38,058 bases of DNA from Deltaproteobacteria bacterium (GCA_031266055.1 JAISBT010000031.1:1-38058), one strand, 5' to 3'; counted from the first letter of the stretch, positions 20,701-29,707 are shown. Notes: generated from the letters alone by a model not told the origin. Numbers and translations: made by a program.

Positions 20701-21501
20701 CTGCGCCCCCGCTCCGCCGGGTAATGCCTTCTCCGGCCGGACTGGCCCGCTTCCTTCCGGTGCGGAACCGCCCGGCGCGGAAACACCCGGAGCGGAAACC
20801 GGCGGCGCGGCGGGAGGAGTTGCGGCAGGCGGTACGGCTGCGGCAGGCCCGGCAATATCCGGCGTCCGGATCGGCTCTGCCGTTCTGTCCGTGGGTTGAA
20901 GCGTTTGCCCGGGCTGTACGGCCGGAAGCCTGGACGCATCCGGGGTACGCGCCCTGGCGGCGCCTTCAGGCAGGGAAGCCGCCTCACCGCCCTGAGCTTT
21001 GTCCGCGGGAACCCGGCCGGAAGCCGCGCCCGGCTGAAGAGCGGCCGCCGGAACCGGCAAACGCTGCTCCGGCTTCCAACGCGCCCCCAGACGGCTTTTG
21101 AACAAGTCAATCTGCAGCACTCCCCTGGAAGGCCAGGAAGCGACAAAGCCGAACTCCGCTTTTTTCACCTTCAGCAGCAATCCCGCGGGGCCCGGTTCTA
21201 TGCCGTCAAATATTTCAGCTTCCGCCGGAGGCTCCACATACAGCCCGCCGGGCAAAACCGCGCCAAGCGAAGGCCAGACCATCTCCACGCTCAACATGCC
21301 GTTACGGACTATCTCCCGCGGTTCGTCCACCCCCTCCAGGCGCAAAACAACCCGTTCCCGCCCGGTGGCGCGATCCTGAATGTTCCAGAAAGCGGAAAGA
21401 GCCGAAACCTCCGGGGCAAAGGCCGGCAACAAGAGGAAAAACAGCAGGATCCCGGCTGTTTTACTCCCTGAAATCAACTTTCCGCCGCTTCTGAAGTACA
21501 T
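17758..21501 (-). CDS. large exported Pro/Ala-rich protein with C-terminal TPR array
   Basis: 1247 aa: signal-peptide-like N-terminus, beta-rich N-terminal region, about 400 aa of Pro/Ala/Gln low complexity, then TPR-like repeats (EAEAYFTLLRQQFPRDENIPLSYYYMGDYQYEQGNLNDAVLQFRFVVEEFPDSRYSRDAALGL). Confidence 0.85.
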   Translation of the reverse strand: MYFRSGGKLISGSKTAGILLFFLLLPAFAPEVSALSAFWNIQDRATGRERVVLRLEGVDEPREIVRNGMLSVEMVWPSLGAVLPGGLYVEPPAEAEIFDGIEPGPAGLLLKVKKAEFGFVASWPSRGVLQIDLFKSRLGARWKPEQRLPVPAAALQPGAASGRVPADKAQGGEAASLPEGAARARTPDASRLPAVQPGQTLQPTDRTAEPIRTPDIAGPAAAVPPAATPPAAPPVSAPGVSAPGGSAPEGSGPVRPEKALPGGAGAQMNARDQAAGGAAGTSFPSMPDSLLNPAVQGATPSRPAGSAGPAGFYGDNPPALSPGTPGNGIEPQDGDAEGDGQLPQWEPLDMPSKLPAAPEPPLFRQGVGSVPGGASGLNFADLWPFGAKTAHAAASLGGADIIDAPFIYRSGLVKEGAKPSPSEARIPVYIAVPPGTGFDPSSREQPEQAPPASPPPLPQLSPASPQPGRTPTQQAAPAVPPAAPQLSPPASPQPERTQPAAPAAPQSSPPASPQPAQTQTRPGADAGVPSGPSSNITQRITPPPGSTAPAAQPEVSAGRGGQAAEPRAETGQTVVYVDETGKPVDPPLDPQTASEELENMMLENNFQGAYELSEKLLKQSNLSRAQRENILHRRADSFFSLHRSELGKFFKEITDTTTEAVNFNTGSQRNAGAWLRLGYLNLKADNAYEAEAYFTLLRQQFPRDENIPLSYYYMGDYQYEQGNLNDAVLQFRFVVEEFPDSRYSRDAALGLTRTLYRLGYYDKAYEIIDYVEKRWPRFYLDYPPVLSLIGDTAYRARQVDRARQAYWLYYNLQPNAADADIILSRLGDIYQSQKYRNAARHVYEEAAKRFPAKDGGIIAMMRMVENGINDDPSLAGMFKVFKQPYNLAPAETYRKIIRDFPDNPLAMLAKLKLAMWSLWQKDYDACFSLCNEIVMAAPNDPLAARALEVSRNAFSMLAAESVNTKRYVRVLDFWNRYPLLHTQEEFLDPESRLALAVSQWEGANPDAALDTLEPFFLGGKIPEYSEMALILGLTIQVEYDRWAAVEELLNRVEMWEITPETRRQMDYALGLAYENQGKSPSALPIWKNLYEQNSLPPEQQAYADYFLARQAEKDKDYETAYRIGQEALRRLKDLAALNPGQADTEKIKNILGSLMGIAQSSGMIQDALDYGGEYLQYSDQGSDDALSIMYNMAALHRRRGSMGEWEKILTELSANYPQTYYGKAAATQLSSYNMDREAAKYAPAGNL

Positions 21502-21555
21502 AATTCTTTTCCGCTTGCTTTTTCCGGCGTCATGCCACGCATGTTAAAATGCTCT

Positions 21556-22605
21556 CTATTCCATATTTCTTTTTTTCAATTTTTCAATGAGCGTAGTGCG
21601 TTTTATGCCCAGCGCCTCCGCAGCCTGGTTCTTTACTCCGCCCGAAATCTCCAGCGCCTCTTTCAACAGCTTTTCCTCAATATATTCCAAAAAATCCCGC
21701 AGGTTCATCCGGTATTTTTGTAAATCCGCCAGGGCCGGCCACACAAAGCCCCGCGCTGCCGCCTCCGCCGCTCCCGCGGCAGCGGCTACCGGCGCGCCTT
21801 GCGCGGGCGCTGAAACCAGCGCGGCCGCATCTCCCGCGCTATCCAGAATTTTACGCGGCAGATCCTCCAGCGTGACTATATTGCCGTCCACCAGAATGGA
21901 CAGCCGCTCCATAATATTTTCCAACTCCCGCACATTGCCCGGCCAGGAATAATGATCCAGCACCGCTCCGGCCCGCGGGTCAAAAACAATTTTTTTACGT
22001 CCGCCCTTCCGGCAAAACCCTTCCAGAAAATAATCGGCCAAAACGCTCACGTCGCCGCCACGTTCGCGCAGAGGCGGCAAATGAAGAGGAATGACATTAA
22101 GGCGATAAAACAGATCCTCCCTGAACTGTCCGGCCAGCACCGCTTGTTCCAAATCCCGGTTGGTGGCCGCCACCACGCGTACATCCACTTTTTTACCGCC
22201 CACGCCGCCCACACGCTCAATTTCTTTTTCCTGCAGCACACGCAAAATTTTAACTTGCAAACTGAGATCCATCTCGCCTATTTCATCAAGAAAAATGGTT
22301 CCTCCGTCAGCCAGTTCAAAACGGCCGGGGCGCATGCGCAAGGCATGGGTAAAAGCGCCTTTTTCATGCCCGAACAGCTCCGATTCCAGAAGATCTTTGG
22401 GAATGGCCCCGCAATTGATCGGTACAAAGGGCTTGTCCTTACGCGCGCTGCTGCGGTGCAGGGCGCGCACCAGAAGTTCTTTGCCCGTGCCTGATTCTCC
22501 GGTCACCAGAACAGTGCTGTCGGTGGGAGCGACCTTGGCCAGCACCTTGAACACGTCTTTCAAAGAAGTACTCTGGCCTATGATCTCTGAAGTATCAATA
22601 TCCAT
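21556..22605 (-). CDS. sigma-54-dependent transcriptional activator (AAA+ plus Fis HTH, no receiver domain)
   Basis: GESGTGKELLVRALH Walker A, GTIFLDEIGEMD Walker B, GHEKGAFTHA loop, C-terminal Fis-like helix-turn-helix (NQAAEALGIKRTTLIEKLKK). Confidence 0.94.
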   Translation of the reverse strand: MDIDTSEIIGQSTSLKDVFKVLAKVAPTDSTVLVTGESGTGKELLVRALHRSSARKDKPFVPINCGAIPKDLLESELFGHEKGAFTHALRMRPGRFELADGGTIFLDEIGEMDLSLQVKILRVLQEKEIERVGGVGGKKVDVRVVAATNRDLEQAVLAGQFREDLFYRLNVIPLHLPPLRERGGDVSVLADYFLEGFCRKGGRKKIVFDPRAGAVLDHYSWPGNVRELENIMERLSILVDGNIVTLEDLPRKILDSAGDAAALVSAPAQGAPVAAAAGAAEAAARGFVWPALADLQKYRMNLRDFLEYIEEKLLKEALEISGGVKNQAAEALGIKRTTLIEKLKKRNME

Positions 22606-22776
22606 CCATCCTCCGAAATTCCTGTCAATATTATGACAGAAAACAAAAAGTTGGAAGGTTTTTTACTTAATTTTTCTAGATTTTTTTTAAAATATTTTGC
22701 GAATGCAGAGAGAATAAGCGGCAAGGGAAATTGTGTTCAAACGCATACATAACAGACGTGGCATGGCAGTGTTATG

Positions 22777-22811
22777 TCACGCCTCGCCTGTCGCCAGGCG
22801 TGAGGATCGCT
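22777..22811. repeat. element E, copy 1 of an inverted pair flanking 22812-23449
   Basis: GTCACGCCTCGCCTGTCGCCAGGCGTGAGGATCGC; reverse-complement relative at about 23450-23486. Confidence 0.75.
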
Positions 22812-22826
22812 GTTAGAATGCTCTAA

Positions 22827-23027
22827 TCAGATAAATTCATTTTCCCTATGTAAAATGCCATTGTACCCTAAAAAAGTTTCGCTTGTTCCATCCGGGAATG
22901 TAACCGTTCCGTGGGGGTATCCCGTCACGAATGGAGTTACTGTAAGCGTGCCGTTGCAACGCTCGCAGCTGTGTCTCACTGTCCCAGGCGCATGTCCCGC
23001 CTTGATGATGGGAATATCCTTTGACAA
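22827..23027 (-). CDS. small hypothetical protein with one CxxC motif
   Basis: 66-aa ORF (MSKDIPIIKAGHAPGTVRHSCERCNGTLTVTP...), TTG start; composition plausible, no recognised family. Confidence 0.35.
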   Translation of the reverse strand: MSKDIPIIKAGHAPGTVRHSCERCNGTLTVTPFVTGYPHGTVTFPDGTSETFLGYNGILHRENEFI

Positions 23028-23050
23028 ACTGCCACAGAGGCGGGATTCGG

Positions 23051-23425
23051 CTAAATTTTCATGTCCAAAAGGGAGCCGAGCATTTGTTCGTAAGACTGCA
23101 CGACTTTGACATTGGCGGAATAGCCGTGTTCAAAACTGAGCATGTCCACGAATTCCCGCTCGATTTGCACGGTATTGTCCTCGCGGCGGATGATTCCGGC
23201 GTCGGTCATTACATCCACCTGCTCAAAGGGGTAAGGGTTGGTCAGGGAAACATCCCGGTGAATCGCGCCTACCTGGGTGCCGTGGCCATGCGGCCCGGTC
23301 TCGAATTCAATTCTCCCGGCCTTGAAAAAAGGGGTATTGAGGTTGGCTATGTTGTGCGCCACAACATCCATGCCCACGCCGAAAGCCCCCAGGGCGGAAA
23401 CCGAAGAACTCAGCAAAGTTTGCAC
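23051..23425 (-). CDS. flagellar basal-body rod-like protein
   Basis: VQTLLSSSVSALGAFGVGMDVVAHNIANLNTPFFKAGRIEFETG (rod N-terminal motif) and C-terminal VDMLSFEHGYSANVKVVQSYEQMLGSLLDMKI. GTG start at 23425 preferred over 23569, which reads through repeat E. Confidence 0.75.
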   Translation of the reverse strand: MQTLLSSSVSALGAFGVGMDVVAHNIANLNTPFFKAGRIEFETGPHGHGTQVGAIHRDVSLTNPYPFEQVDVMTDAGIIRREDNTVQIEREFVDMLSFEHGYSANVKVVQSYEQMLGSLLDMKI

Positions 23426-23449
23426 GACCGGCCTCGCGGGTAAATTATT

Positions 23450-23486
23450 AGCGATCCTCACGCCGGGACGACAGGCGAGGCGTGAC
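23450..23486. repeat. element E, copy 2 (inverted)
   Basis: GCGATCCTCACGCCGGGACGACAGGCGAGGCGTGAC; reverse complement is nearly identical to 22777-22811. Confidence 0.75.
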
Positions 23487-23575
23487 CTGATATTGAGCCG
23501 CAAAGAACAGCCTTTACGGCCTCTTCTCTGCCATATCGGATCATTACGCTTTTTCTTGAGGGATGGCAAGCCGGT

Positions 23576-24514
23576 TCAAGGCAATTTCAGCCACAGCCCG
23601 GCCTTGTCCAGCATCTTTTCATGTTCTCCGGGGGCAAACCAGTTGATGCTTTTATCCGCGCGGAACCAGGTCCACTGCCGTTTCGCGTAAGCCCGCGTGT
23701 TGGCCTGCCAAAATTTTTTGCAGCTTTCCAAATCCGTTTGTCCGGTTATATAAGCAAAAAGTTCCGCGCAGCCTATGCCGCTCCAGCCGGGAGCCGTCCG
23801 ATCGGCGCATTTGCGCATGGCCGCCTCCGCCTCCTCTACGGCTCCCCGCTCCAGCATCAGGTCAATTCTGGCTTTTAATACCGGTTCCAGTTCATTTAAA
23901 GGCCGGCCGACCCCAAAAAACAAAGCCCGGAACTCCGGCGCCGCAGTCCGGTGTTTATGCCACCAGGAAAACTTCCGCCCCGTGCCTTCGCAGACCTCCA
24001 GGGCACGGGTTATTCTTTGCCGATCGCGCGGATGTATTTTCGCGGCATAGTCAGGATCCTGCCGTTGCAAACAGGCGTACAGCCCGCTGCCTTCCCGCTC
24101 CCACCGCTCCTGCCATTTTTGACGGATGAGCGGGTCAATGCCGGGAATATCCGCTATGCCTCTGAGCAGCGCATTGAAAAACAGTCCCGTGCCCCCGGTT
24201 AAAACGGCGGTTTGCCCGGTTGACGCAAGCGCGGCTATTTTTTTTCCGGCCAGTTGCACATAGCGGCCCGCGCCCATTTTTTCTCCGGAAGGCAAAAAAC
24301 CATAGAGATGGTGCGGGCACCGCCGCAAATCTTCAGCCCCCGGCTGGGCGGTAATAATCGGAAAATCGGCGTACATCTGGCGTGAATCAACATTCACCAC
24401 CGCCCCGTTCAATTGCCGGGCCAAAAAAACGGCGGCAGCGCTCTTGCCCGCCCCGGTAGGCCCGCCTACGCAGATTACGCGCGTTTGCGGCAATGAGTCG
24501 GAGGGAAAAATCAT
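23576..24514 (-). CDS. miaA: tRNA dimethylallyltransferase
   Basis: ICVGGPTGAGKSAAAVFLA, VNVDSRQMYADFPIITAQP, HHLYGFL, GGTGLFFNALLRG. Confidence 0.96.
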   Translation of the reverse strand: MIFPSDSLPQTRVICVGGPTGAGKSAAAVFLARQLNGAVVNVDSRQMYADFPIITAQPGAEDLRRCPHHLYGFLPSGEKMGAGRYVQLAGKKIAALASTGQTAVLTGGTGLFFNALLRGIADIPGIDPLIRQKWQERWEREGSGLYACLQRQDPDYAAKIHPRDRQRITRALEVCEGTGRKFSWWHKHRTAAPEFRALFFGVGRPLNELEPVLKARIDLMLERGAVEEAEAAMRKCADRTAPGWSGIGCAELFAYITGQTDLESCKKFWQANTRAYAKRQWTWFRADKSINWFAPGEHEKMLDKAGLWLKLP

Positions 24515-24517
24515 AGC

Positions 24518-25645
24518 TTACCAGGAAAAATCAATTCCGCTCAAATCCCAGTCCGGCATCCATGTGGCCTGGAATCCCGGCAAATCGACGGAAAAATGGT
24601 GCAGAAACATCCGCCCGGCTCTGGCTGAACTGGCCGGGCCATAAAGGCTGTCGCCGACAATAGGAAACCCCGCGTCAGCAAGATGTGCGCGGATCTGGTG
24701 CCTTGCGCCGCGTAAAATGGTAACTTCCAGCAAGGAAAAAGAACCGCTTAAACCCATAAGATAGCGCAGAGCCGCTCTCCACTCCCGGCCGGCCGGCTCA
24801 TCGCCGTCAACAGCATGAATATTTTTCAGCAGCACAGCCCTGGTATGCCTGGTGTAGTCCATGTCTTCCCGCTGCAGCACCAGCGTGCTTCTGCGTTTGT
24901 AAGTATCCAGCGTTTTAGGCATAAGCAGATATTCCGGGGCAAAGCCGTGCACCAGGGCCAGGTATTTTTTTCTGACCTTGCCCTCGCGCTCGTACAGGCG
25001 GAAAACATCCGCTTTATCCGCTGAAAAAGCCGCTGTAAGCAGCCCGGAAGTTTCCGCGTCCAGACGATTGCACAAAAGCGGTCTGTCCGGCAGGGGCTGA
25101 TCGGGAATATTTTGTTCCCCGGCATAAAGCTTCCAAATTTCCGGCCAGTGTCTGTCCAACATAGCTTCAACACTGTCCTTGCCTCCGCCGGCAAGGGCGG
25201 CGCTGGCCACCCCCTCTATTTTGCCGAAGGCCGCAAAGTCTTCGCCGGCCGTGATAATGCGCGGCTTGTAAGCCTGGATGCGCTTCCGCCGTTGTTCCTC
25301 ATACCCGGCAACGCGCCTGAAAGGCGCGCCGGCCGGCAAAGGCCGCCCGGAATACCCGGGTGCAGCTTCCGTTGTAAGCGCGGAACTGAACAAGGCGGGC
25401 GGCCGGGCAGACATATTTTGAACCACCGCAATTTCTTCCCCCTCCTTGACGCGAAAAGAGCCCTTCCGCGCCTTGCCATCCACGGTTATGGCGCACCATT
25501 GCCAAAGACGCCGTCTTCCCCGCAGGCCGTACGCGGGGAAAAGTTCCTCCAGCACAGCGTCGAGCCTGGAATCGGCTTGTTCGGGCTTCACGCGCATCAC
25601 CTTGCAAGGCTTGTCCTCAGCCGGATTTATTTTCTGATCCGTCAC
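24518..25645 (-). CDS. RluA-family pseudouridine synthase with N-terminal S4-like region
   Basis: CNRLDAETSGLLTAAFSADKADVFR, ILRGARHQIRAHLADAGFPIVGDSLYG. Confidence 0.92.
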   Translation of the reverse strand: MTDQKINPAEDKPCKVMRVKPEQADSRLDAVLEELFPAYGLRGRRRLWQWCAITVDGKARKGSFRVKEGEEIAVVQNMSARPPALFSSALTTEAAPGYSGRPLPAGAPFRRVAGYEEQRRKRIQAYKPRIITAGEDFAAFGKIEGVASAALAGGGKDSVEAMLDRHWPEIWKLYAGEQNIPDQPLPDRPLLCNRLDAETSGLLTAAFSADKADVFRLYEREGKVRKKYLALVHGFAPEYLLMPKTLDTYKRRSTLVLQREDMDYTRHTRAVLLKNIHAVDGDEPAGREWRAALRYLMGLSGSFSLLEVTILRGARHQIRAHLADAGFPIVGDSLYGPASSARAGRMFLHHFSVDLPGFQATWMPDWDLSGIDFSW

Positions 25646-25809
25646 AAAATCCTTCTTTCCGCCGAAAAATCAACCGCGCAACAAACACGGCGCAAACAGG
25701 GCGGTTTTTCCAAAACCGCTTCGCGCCGGTTTTTTCCAACACCGCTCCACGGTTGATTTTTTGCGCTGTTACACGTATAAGCGTTTCAACATTGAAAAGG
25801 AATTACCCC

Positions 25810-27249
25810 ATGGACGTCAACACGCACAATGTCGGAGCCCTCATCCTCGCCGCCGGAAAAGGATCCAGAATGCATTCGCCGCTGCCCAAAGTTTTACATT
25901 CCCTTCTGGGCGAAACCATGCTGGATCTGGTCATAAACGCCTTAAAGCCGATTTTTCCCAAAAACATTCGCATTGTTATCGGACATCAGGCCGAACTCGT
26001 CAAAAGCTCCATCCGCAACCAGGATTGCCGTTTTATCACGCAGGAACCGCAACTCGGCACCGGCCATGCACTGCTCACCGCCATGCCCGCGCTCAGGGCA
26101 GCGGGCATGGAATATATTCTGGTGGTCAATGGAGATGCTCCTTTACTCAAAACTGAACGCATCAACTGGTTTTTGAACGATATTCTCAAATCCGGCGCCA
26201 ACCTGGCCTTTATGACCATGACCATTGACCTGCCCGGTTCCTACGGCCGGGTCATCCGCCACGACGGCAAGGTGACGGGCGTGCTGGAAGCCAAAGATTA
26301 CGATCCCCTGCTGCATGGCCAGGAATCCGACGAAATCAACACCGGCGTTTACCTCCTGCACCTTAACAGCATAGAGCATTTACTCAAAAAAATCACCTGC
26401 GAGAATAACAATAATGAATATTACATCACCGATCTGATTGCTCTTGCCGCGACTTCCGGACTCCGGGTAACGGGCCTGGATCAGGGAAACGAAGAGTATT
26501 CCCTGCTGGGCGTGAACACTCCGGCGGAACTGATCAGAAGCGAAGAAACCCTGCGCGCGGAAATTGTAGCGACCTGGCTGCGCAAGGGAGCGCTTGTCCG
26601 CAACCCGGCTTCCGTGCGCATCGGGCCGGAAGTAACCCTTGAGCCGGGTTGCGAACTTTGCGGGCCTTGCGAGCTTTACGGCAAAAGCAGCATCGCCTGC
26701 GGCGCCAGACTTGAATCGCATACTTGGGCCAAGGATGTCCGCATAGGCGCGGGAAGCGTAATCCGTTCCTTCTGTCACCTGGAAAAGGTTGACATTGAGC
26801 CTGATTGCACGGTCGGCCCTTTTGCCCGGCTTCGGCCCGGCACAACGCTTGAAAGCGGCGCCCGCGCCGGAAACTTTGTGGAAATGAAAAACGCCCGGCT
26901 GGGGAAGGGCGCCAAAGCCGGCCATTTAAGCTACATCGGCGATGCGGACGTGGGCCTGGGCGCAAATATCGGCGCCGGCGCCATTACCTGCAATTATGAC
27001 GGGAAAAACAAATTCCGAACGCACATAGGGGCCGGCGCTTTTATCGGTTCCAACTCTTCGCTGGTGGCGCCGGTAAATGTCGGCGCCGGCGCCCTGGTTG
27101 GAGCGGGCTCGGTAATTACCAAAAATGTGCCGGAAAATCATCTGGCCGTCGCCCGGAGCAAACAAAAAAATATACCCGGAAGAGGAGCGCCGGCGCATCC
27201 GGAGGAACCGGACTTGCAGGCGGATTCAAAAAACCGCCCGGATTTTTAA
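25810..27249 (+). CDS. glmU: bifunctional N-acetylglucosamine-1-phosphate uridyltransferase / glucosamine-1-phosphate acetyltransferase
   Basis: ALILAAGKGSRMHSPLPKVLHSLLGETML plus left-handed beta-helix C-terminus (GNFVEMKNARLGKGAKAGHLSYIGDADVGLGANIGAGAITCNYDGKNK). Start at MDVNTHN (25810) preferred over 25753. Confidence 0.96.
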   Translation: MDVNTHNVGALILAAGKGSRMHSPLPKVLHSLLGETMLDLVINALKPIFPKNIRIVIGHQAELVKSSIRNQDCRFITQEPQLGTGHALLTAMPALRAAGMEYILVVNGDAPLLKTERINWFLNDILKSGANLAFMTMTIDLPGSYGRVIRHDGKVTGVLEAKDYDPLLHGQESDEINTGVYLLHLNSIEHLLKKITCENNNNEYYITDLIALAATSGLRVTGLDQGNEEYSLLGVNTPAELIRSEETLRAEIVATWLRKGALVRNPASVRIGPEVTLEPGCELCGPCELYGKSSIACGARLESHTWAKDVRIGAGSVIRSFCHLEKVDIEPDCTVGPFARLRPGTTLESGARAGNFVEMKNARLGKGAKAGHLSYIGDADVGLGANIGAGAITCNYDGKNKFRTHIGAGAFIGSNSSLVAPVNVGAGALVGAGSVITKNVPENHLAVARSKQKNIPGRGAPAHPEEPDLQADSKNRPDF

Positions 27250-27397
27250 TTTCTTCCCTCTTGCCTAAATGCGGTGATGTGAGTATGGTGTGAACATAAA
27301 AATATTTGGTGCGCTTTCGCATCAAGCGGCATTCCCGCGTGGAGAATCCGGGCCGGCCTGTGCGGGCCGCTTTAACAAAGGGCAACACGATTAAGCA

Positions 27398-27667
27398 ATG
27401 CAACACTTTACCGTTAATGTGCTTGGTCTTGAAATATCTTTTAAAGCGGACGCGGATTCTGACAGGCTTGAGCAGGCAATTGACATGCTGGATAAACGGG
27501 CTGAAATCCTTAGACAGCATAGCAGGCAGATTAGTAAAGAGAAACTCCTGACCCTTCTGGCGCTGGCTTTAGCTGATGATTTACTGATCCTGGCTGAACA
27601 GACGGAAATAACAGAAGCGAAAGTTCAGGAATTAGTTAGAAAAATTGAAGCAGGCATGGTTCCATAA
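27398..27667 (+). CDS. zapA: cell division protein ZapA
   Basis: 89 aa; QHFTVNVLGLEISFKADADSDRLEQAIDMLDKRAEILRQ...LLTLLALALADDLLIL; sits directly upstream of the 6S RNA candidate. Confidence 0.88.
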   Translation: MQHFTVNVLGLEISFKADADSDRLEQAIDMLDKRAEILRQHSRQISKEKLLTLLALALADDLLILAEQTEITEAKVQELVRKIEAGMVP

Positions 27668-27704
27668 CTGAACGGCTGTTCAGCCCATGCCTGAAAAGGC
27701 TTAT

Positions 27705-27872
27705 CCCTGAAGTGTTTGTGATGCAAGCTCACCGCGGCCTCACAAGCATACTAACAGGAGACCGAGTCAAGCACTGGTGTGCGCGCCTGTACAGGCGTAC
27801 CTGAAAGGGCTTGCAAGGTTTCCACCGTGGGATTCAGGTCCTGCGGGGAAGTTTACACACGGCACTTCGGGG
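27705..27872 (+). ncRNA. ssrS: 6S RNA
   Basis: About 168 nt directly downstream of zapA; closing stem CCCUGAAGUG (27705-27714) / CACUUCGGGG (27863-27872), 10 bp with one G-U; internal CCGCGG/CCGUGG pairing; terminal stem with CGCCUGUACAGGCG. Confidence 0.75.
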
Positions 27873-27896
27873 CTGCATCATACTCTTTAACTTTTG

Positions 27897-27949
27897 TCAG
27901 CCTGCCATATCCCGGCTTTGCCGGGATCTGACAGGCTCTTTTTTTATAC
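27897..27949 (+). terminator. Rho-independent terminator downstream of 6S RNA
   Basis: GTCAGCCTGCCATATCCCGGCTTTGCCGGGATCTGACAGGCTCTTTTTTT: nested GC-rich hairpins followed by a T-tract. Confidence 0.8.
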
Positions 27950-27989
27950 GGCAGCGCCCGCAAGATTGGGGCAGGAGGGCGAAAGCCCT

Positions 27990-28023
27990 CCGCCGGGCGG
28001 ACAAGCCCGGCGCGCCGCCGGCG
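27990..28023. repeat. element D, inverted relative to 7505-7538
   Basis: CCGCCGGGCGGACAAGCCCGGCGCGCCGCCGGCG versus reverse complement of 7505-7538: 2 mismatches in 34 bp. Confidence 0.8.
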
Positions 28024-28150
28024 CGAGGCGGGATTCATTCCCGCCGAAGCAAGACATGGCATGACACTATGACGCGCGCTTGTAAATTCACGTCCGGGCA
28101 GAACAGCCCAAATCAAGACGGATATATTATCCGTATAAATATGGAAAATC

Positions 28151-29707
28151 ATGCAATACCAAATTATTATCCCTCTTGCCGCCCTTTTGTCCGGCTTGAT
28201 TTCAGGCTACGCCCTGAACAAGTTTATTGCCGTCAAGCGCATGAACGGAGCCAAAGAACTGGCCATGCGCATTCTGGATGAAGCCCGCAAGGAAGCGGCC
28301 GCGCAAAAAAAAGAAATTTTATTGCAAGGCCGGGACGAAGTCTTGGGGTACCAGCGCAAAATTGAACTCGAAATCAAAGAGCTTGAACGTGAAATAAAGG
28401 CCAAAGAAAAAAAGTTTAATGAGCAGACGGAAAAATTTGAAGAGCGCAAAGAAAACACCATTCAGAAAGAACATGAAATTCTGGCTGCGGAAAAAGAGCT
28501 TGCCCGTAAAGAACGCAAGCTGGAAGAAGGCGAAGAAATCCTGAGGCAAAAAATTCTGGCCCAGGAGCAAAAACTGCAGGAAATTTCCGGCCTGACCAGG
28601 GAAGAGGCCAAAAGCATGCTCATGGATGAAATGGGTGACAAAGCCAGGCACGACTCCGCAAAGCTCATGCGCCTCATTGAAACTGAAGCCAGAGAAACCG
28701 CCGACCGCAAAGCCAAAGAAATAATTTCCGGAGCGATACAACGCTATGCGGGCGATTATGTCGGCGAACAGACCGTGACTGCCGTTACCCTGCCCAGCGA
28801 AGAAATGAAAGGCCGCATCATCGGCCGCGAAGGACGCAACATTCGCGCCCTTGAAGCGGCTACCGGGGTAGACCTTATAATTGACGACACCCCGGAAACA
28901 GTCATCCTTTCGGCCTACAGCCCGCTACGCCGCCAGGTGGCCAAAATGGCCATGGAAAGGCTTATTCAGGACGGACGCATTCACCCGGCGCGCATTGAAG
29001 ACATTGTCAAAAAAGTTGAACAGGAACTGGAGACGCAAATTCGCGAAGTCGGCGAACAAGCCACCTTTGACGCCGGAGTGCACGGCATTCACCCCGATAT
29101 TGTGCGTATACTGGGCCAGCTCAAATACCGCACCAGTTTTTCGCAAAATGTCCTGCAACATTCCCTGGAAGTGGCTTCCCTCTGCGGAATGATGGCCGCT
29201 GAACTCGGGCAGGACGTCAAACGGGCCAAACGCGCGGGGCTGCTGCACGACCTGGGCAAAGCCGTAGACCATGAGGTGGAAGGTCCGCACGCCGTTATCG
29301 GCGCTGATCTGGCGAAAAAATATAACGAAAGCAAAGAAATTGTACACGCCATTGCCGCGCACCACGAAGATACCCCGCCGAAATCCATTTTGGCCGTGCT
29401 GGTACAGGCCGCGGACAGCCTTTCCGGAGCAAGGCCGGGCGCGCGCAAAGAACTTTTGGAAAATTATGTGAAACGTCTTGAAGACCTGGAAAACATTGCC
29501 GACGGCTTTGACGGAGTATCCAAAGCCTATGCCATTCAGGCCGGGCGTGAAGTGCGCGTTATGGTCAACTCCGAGTCAGTGGACGATGACGCCACCTACC
29601 TGCTCTGTAAAGATATTACCGACAAAATTGAACGCAACCTCACCTACCCGGGGCAAATCCGCGTGACGGTCATCCGTGAACGCAGAGCCGTCGGCTATGC
29701 CAAATGA
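28151..29707 (+). CDS. rny: ribonuclease Y
   Basis: N-terminal TM, long coiled coil, KH region ([36 protein letters not shown]), HD domain ([28 protein letters not shown]). Confidence 0.97.
   Translation: MQYQIIIPLAALLSGLISGYALNKFIAVKRMNGAKELAMRILDEARKEAAAQKKEILLQGRDEVLGYQRKIELEIKELEREIKAKEKKFNEQTEKFEERKENTIQKEHEILAAEKELARKERKLEEGEEILRQKILAQEQKLQEISGLTREEAKSMLMDEMGDKARHDSAKLMRLIETEARETADRKAKEIISGAIQRYAGDYVGEQTVTAVTLPSEEMKGRIIGREGRNIRALEAATGVDLIIDDTPETVILSAYSPLRRQVAKMAMERLIQDGRIHPARIEDIVKKVEQELETQIREVGEQATFDAGVHGIHPDIVRILGQLKYRTSFSQNVLQHSLEVASLCGMMAAELGQDVKRAKRAGLLHDLGKAVDHEVEGPHAVIGADLAKKYNESKEIVHAIAAHHEDTPPKSILAVLVQAADSLSGARPGARKELLENYVKRLEDLENIADGFDGVSKAYAIQAGREVRVMVNSESVDDDATYLLCKDITDKIERNLTYPGQIRVTVIRERRAVGYAK

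Noticed and set aside
23426-23569. N-terminal extension of the flagellar-rod-like ORF
   Set aside because: Reads through repeat E and is Arg/Lys-rich; rod motif starts at VQTLLSSSVSALG with GTG.
27250-27397. Possible tRNA in the glmU-zapA spacer
   Set aside because: No cloverleaf or T-loop consensus could be assembled.
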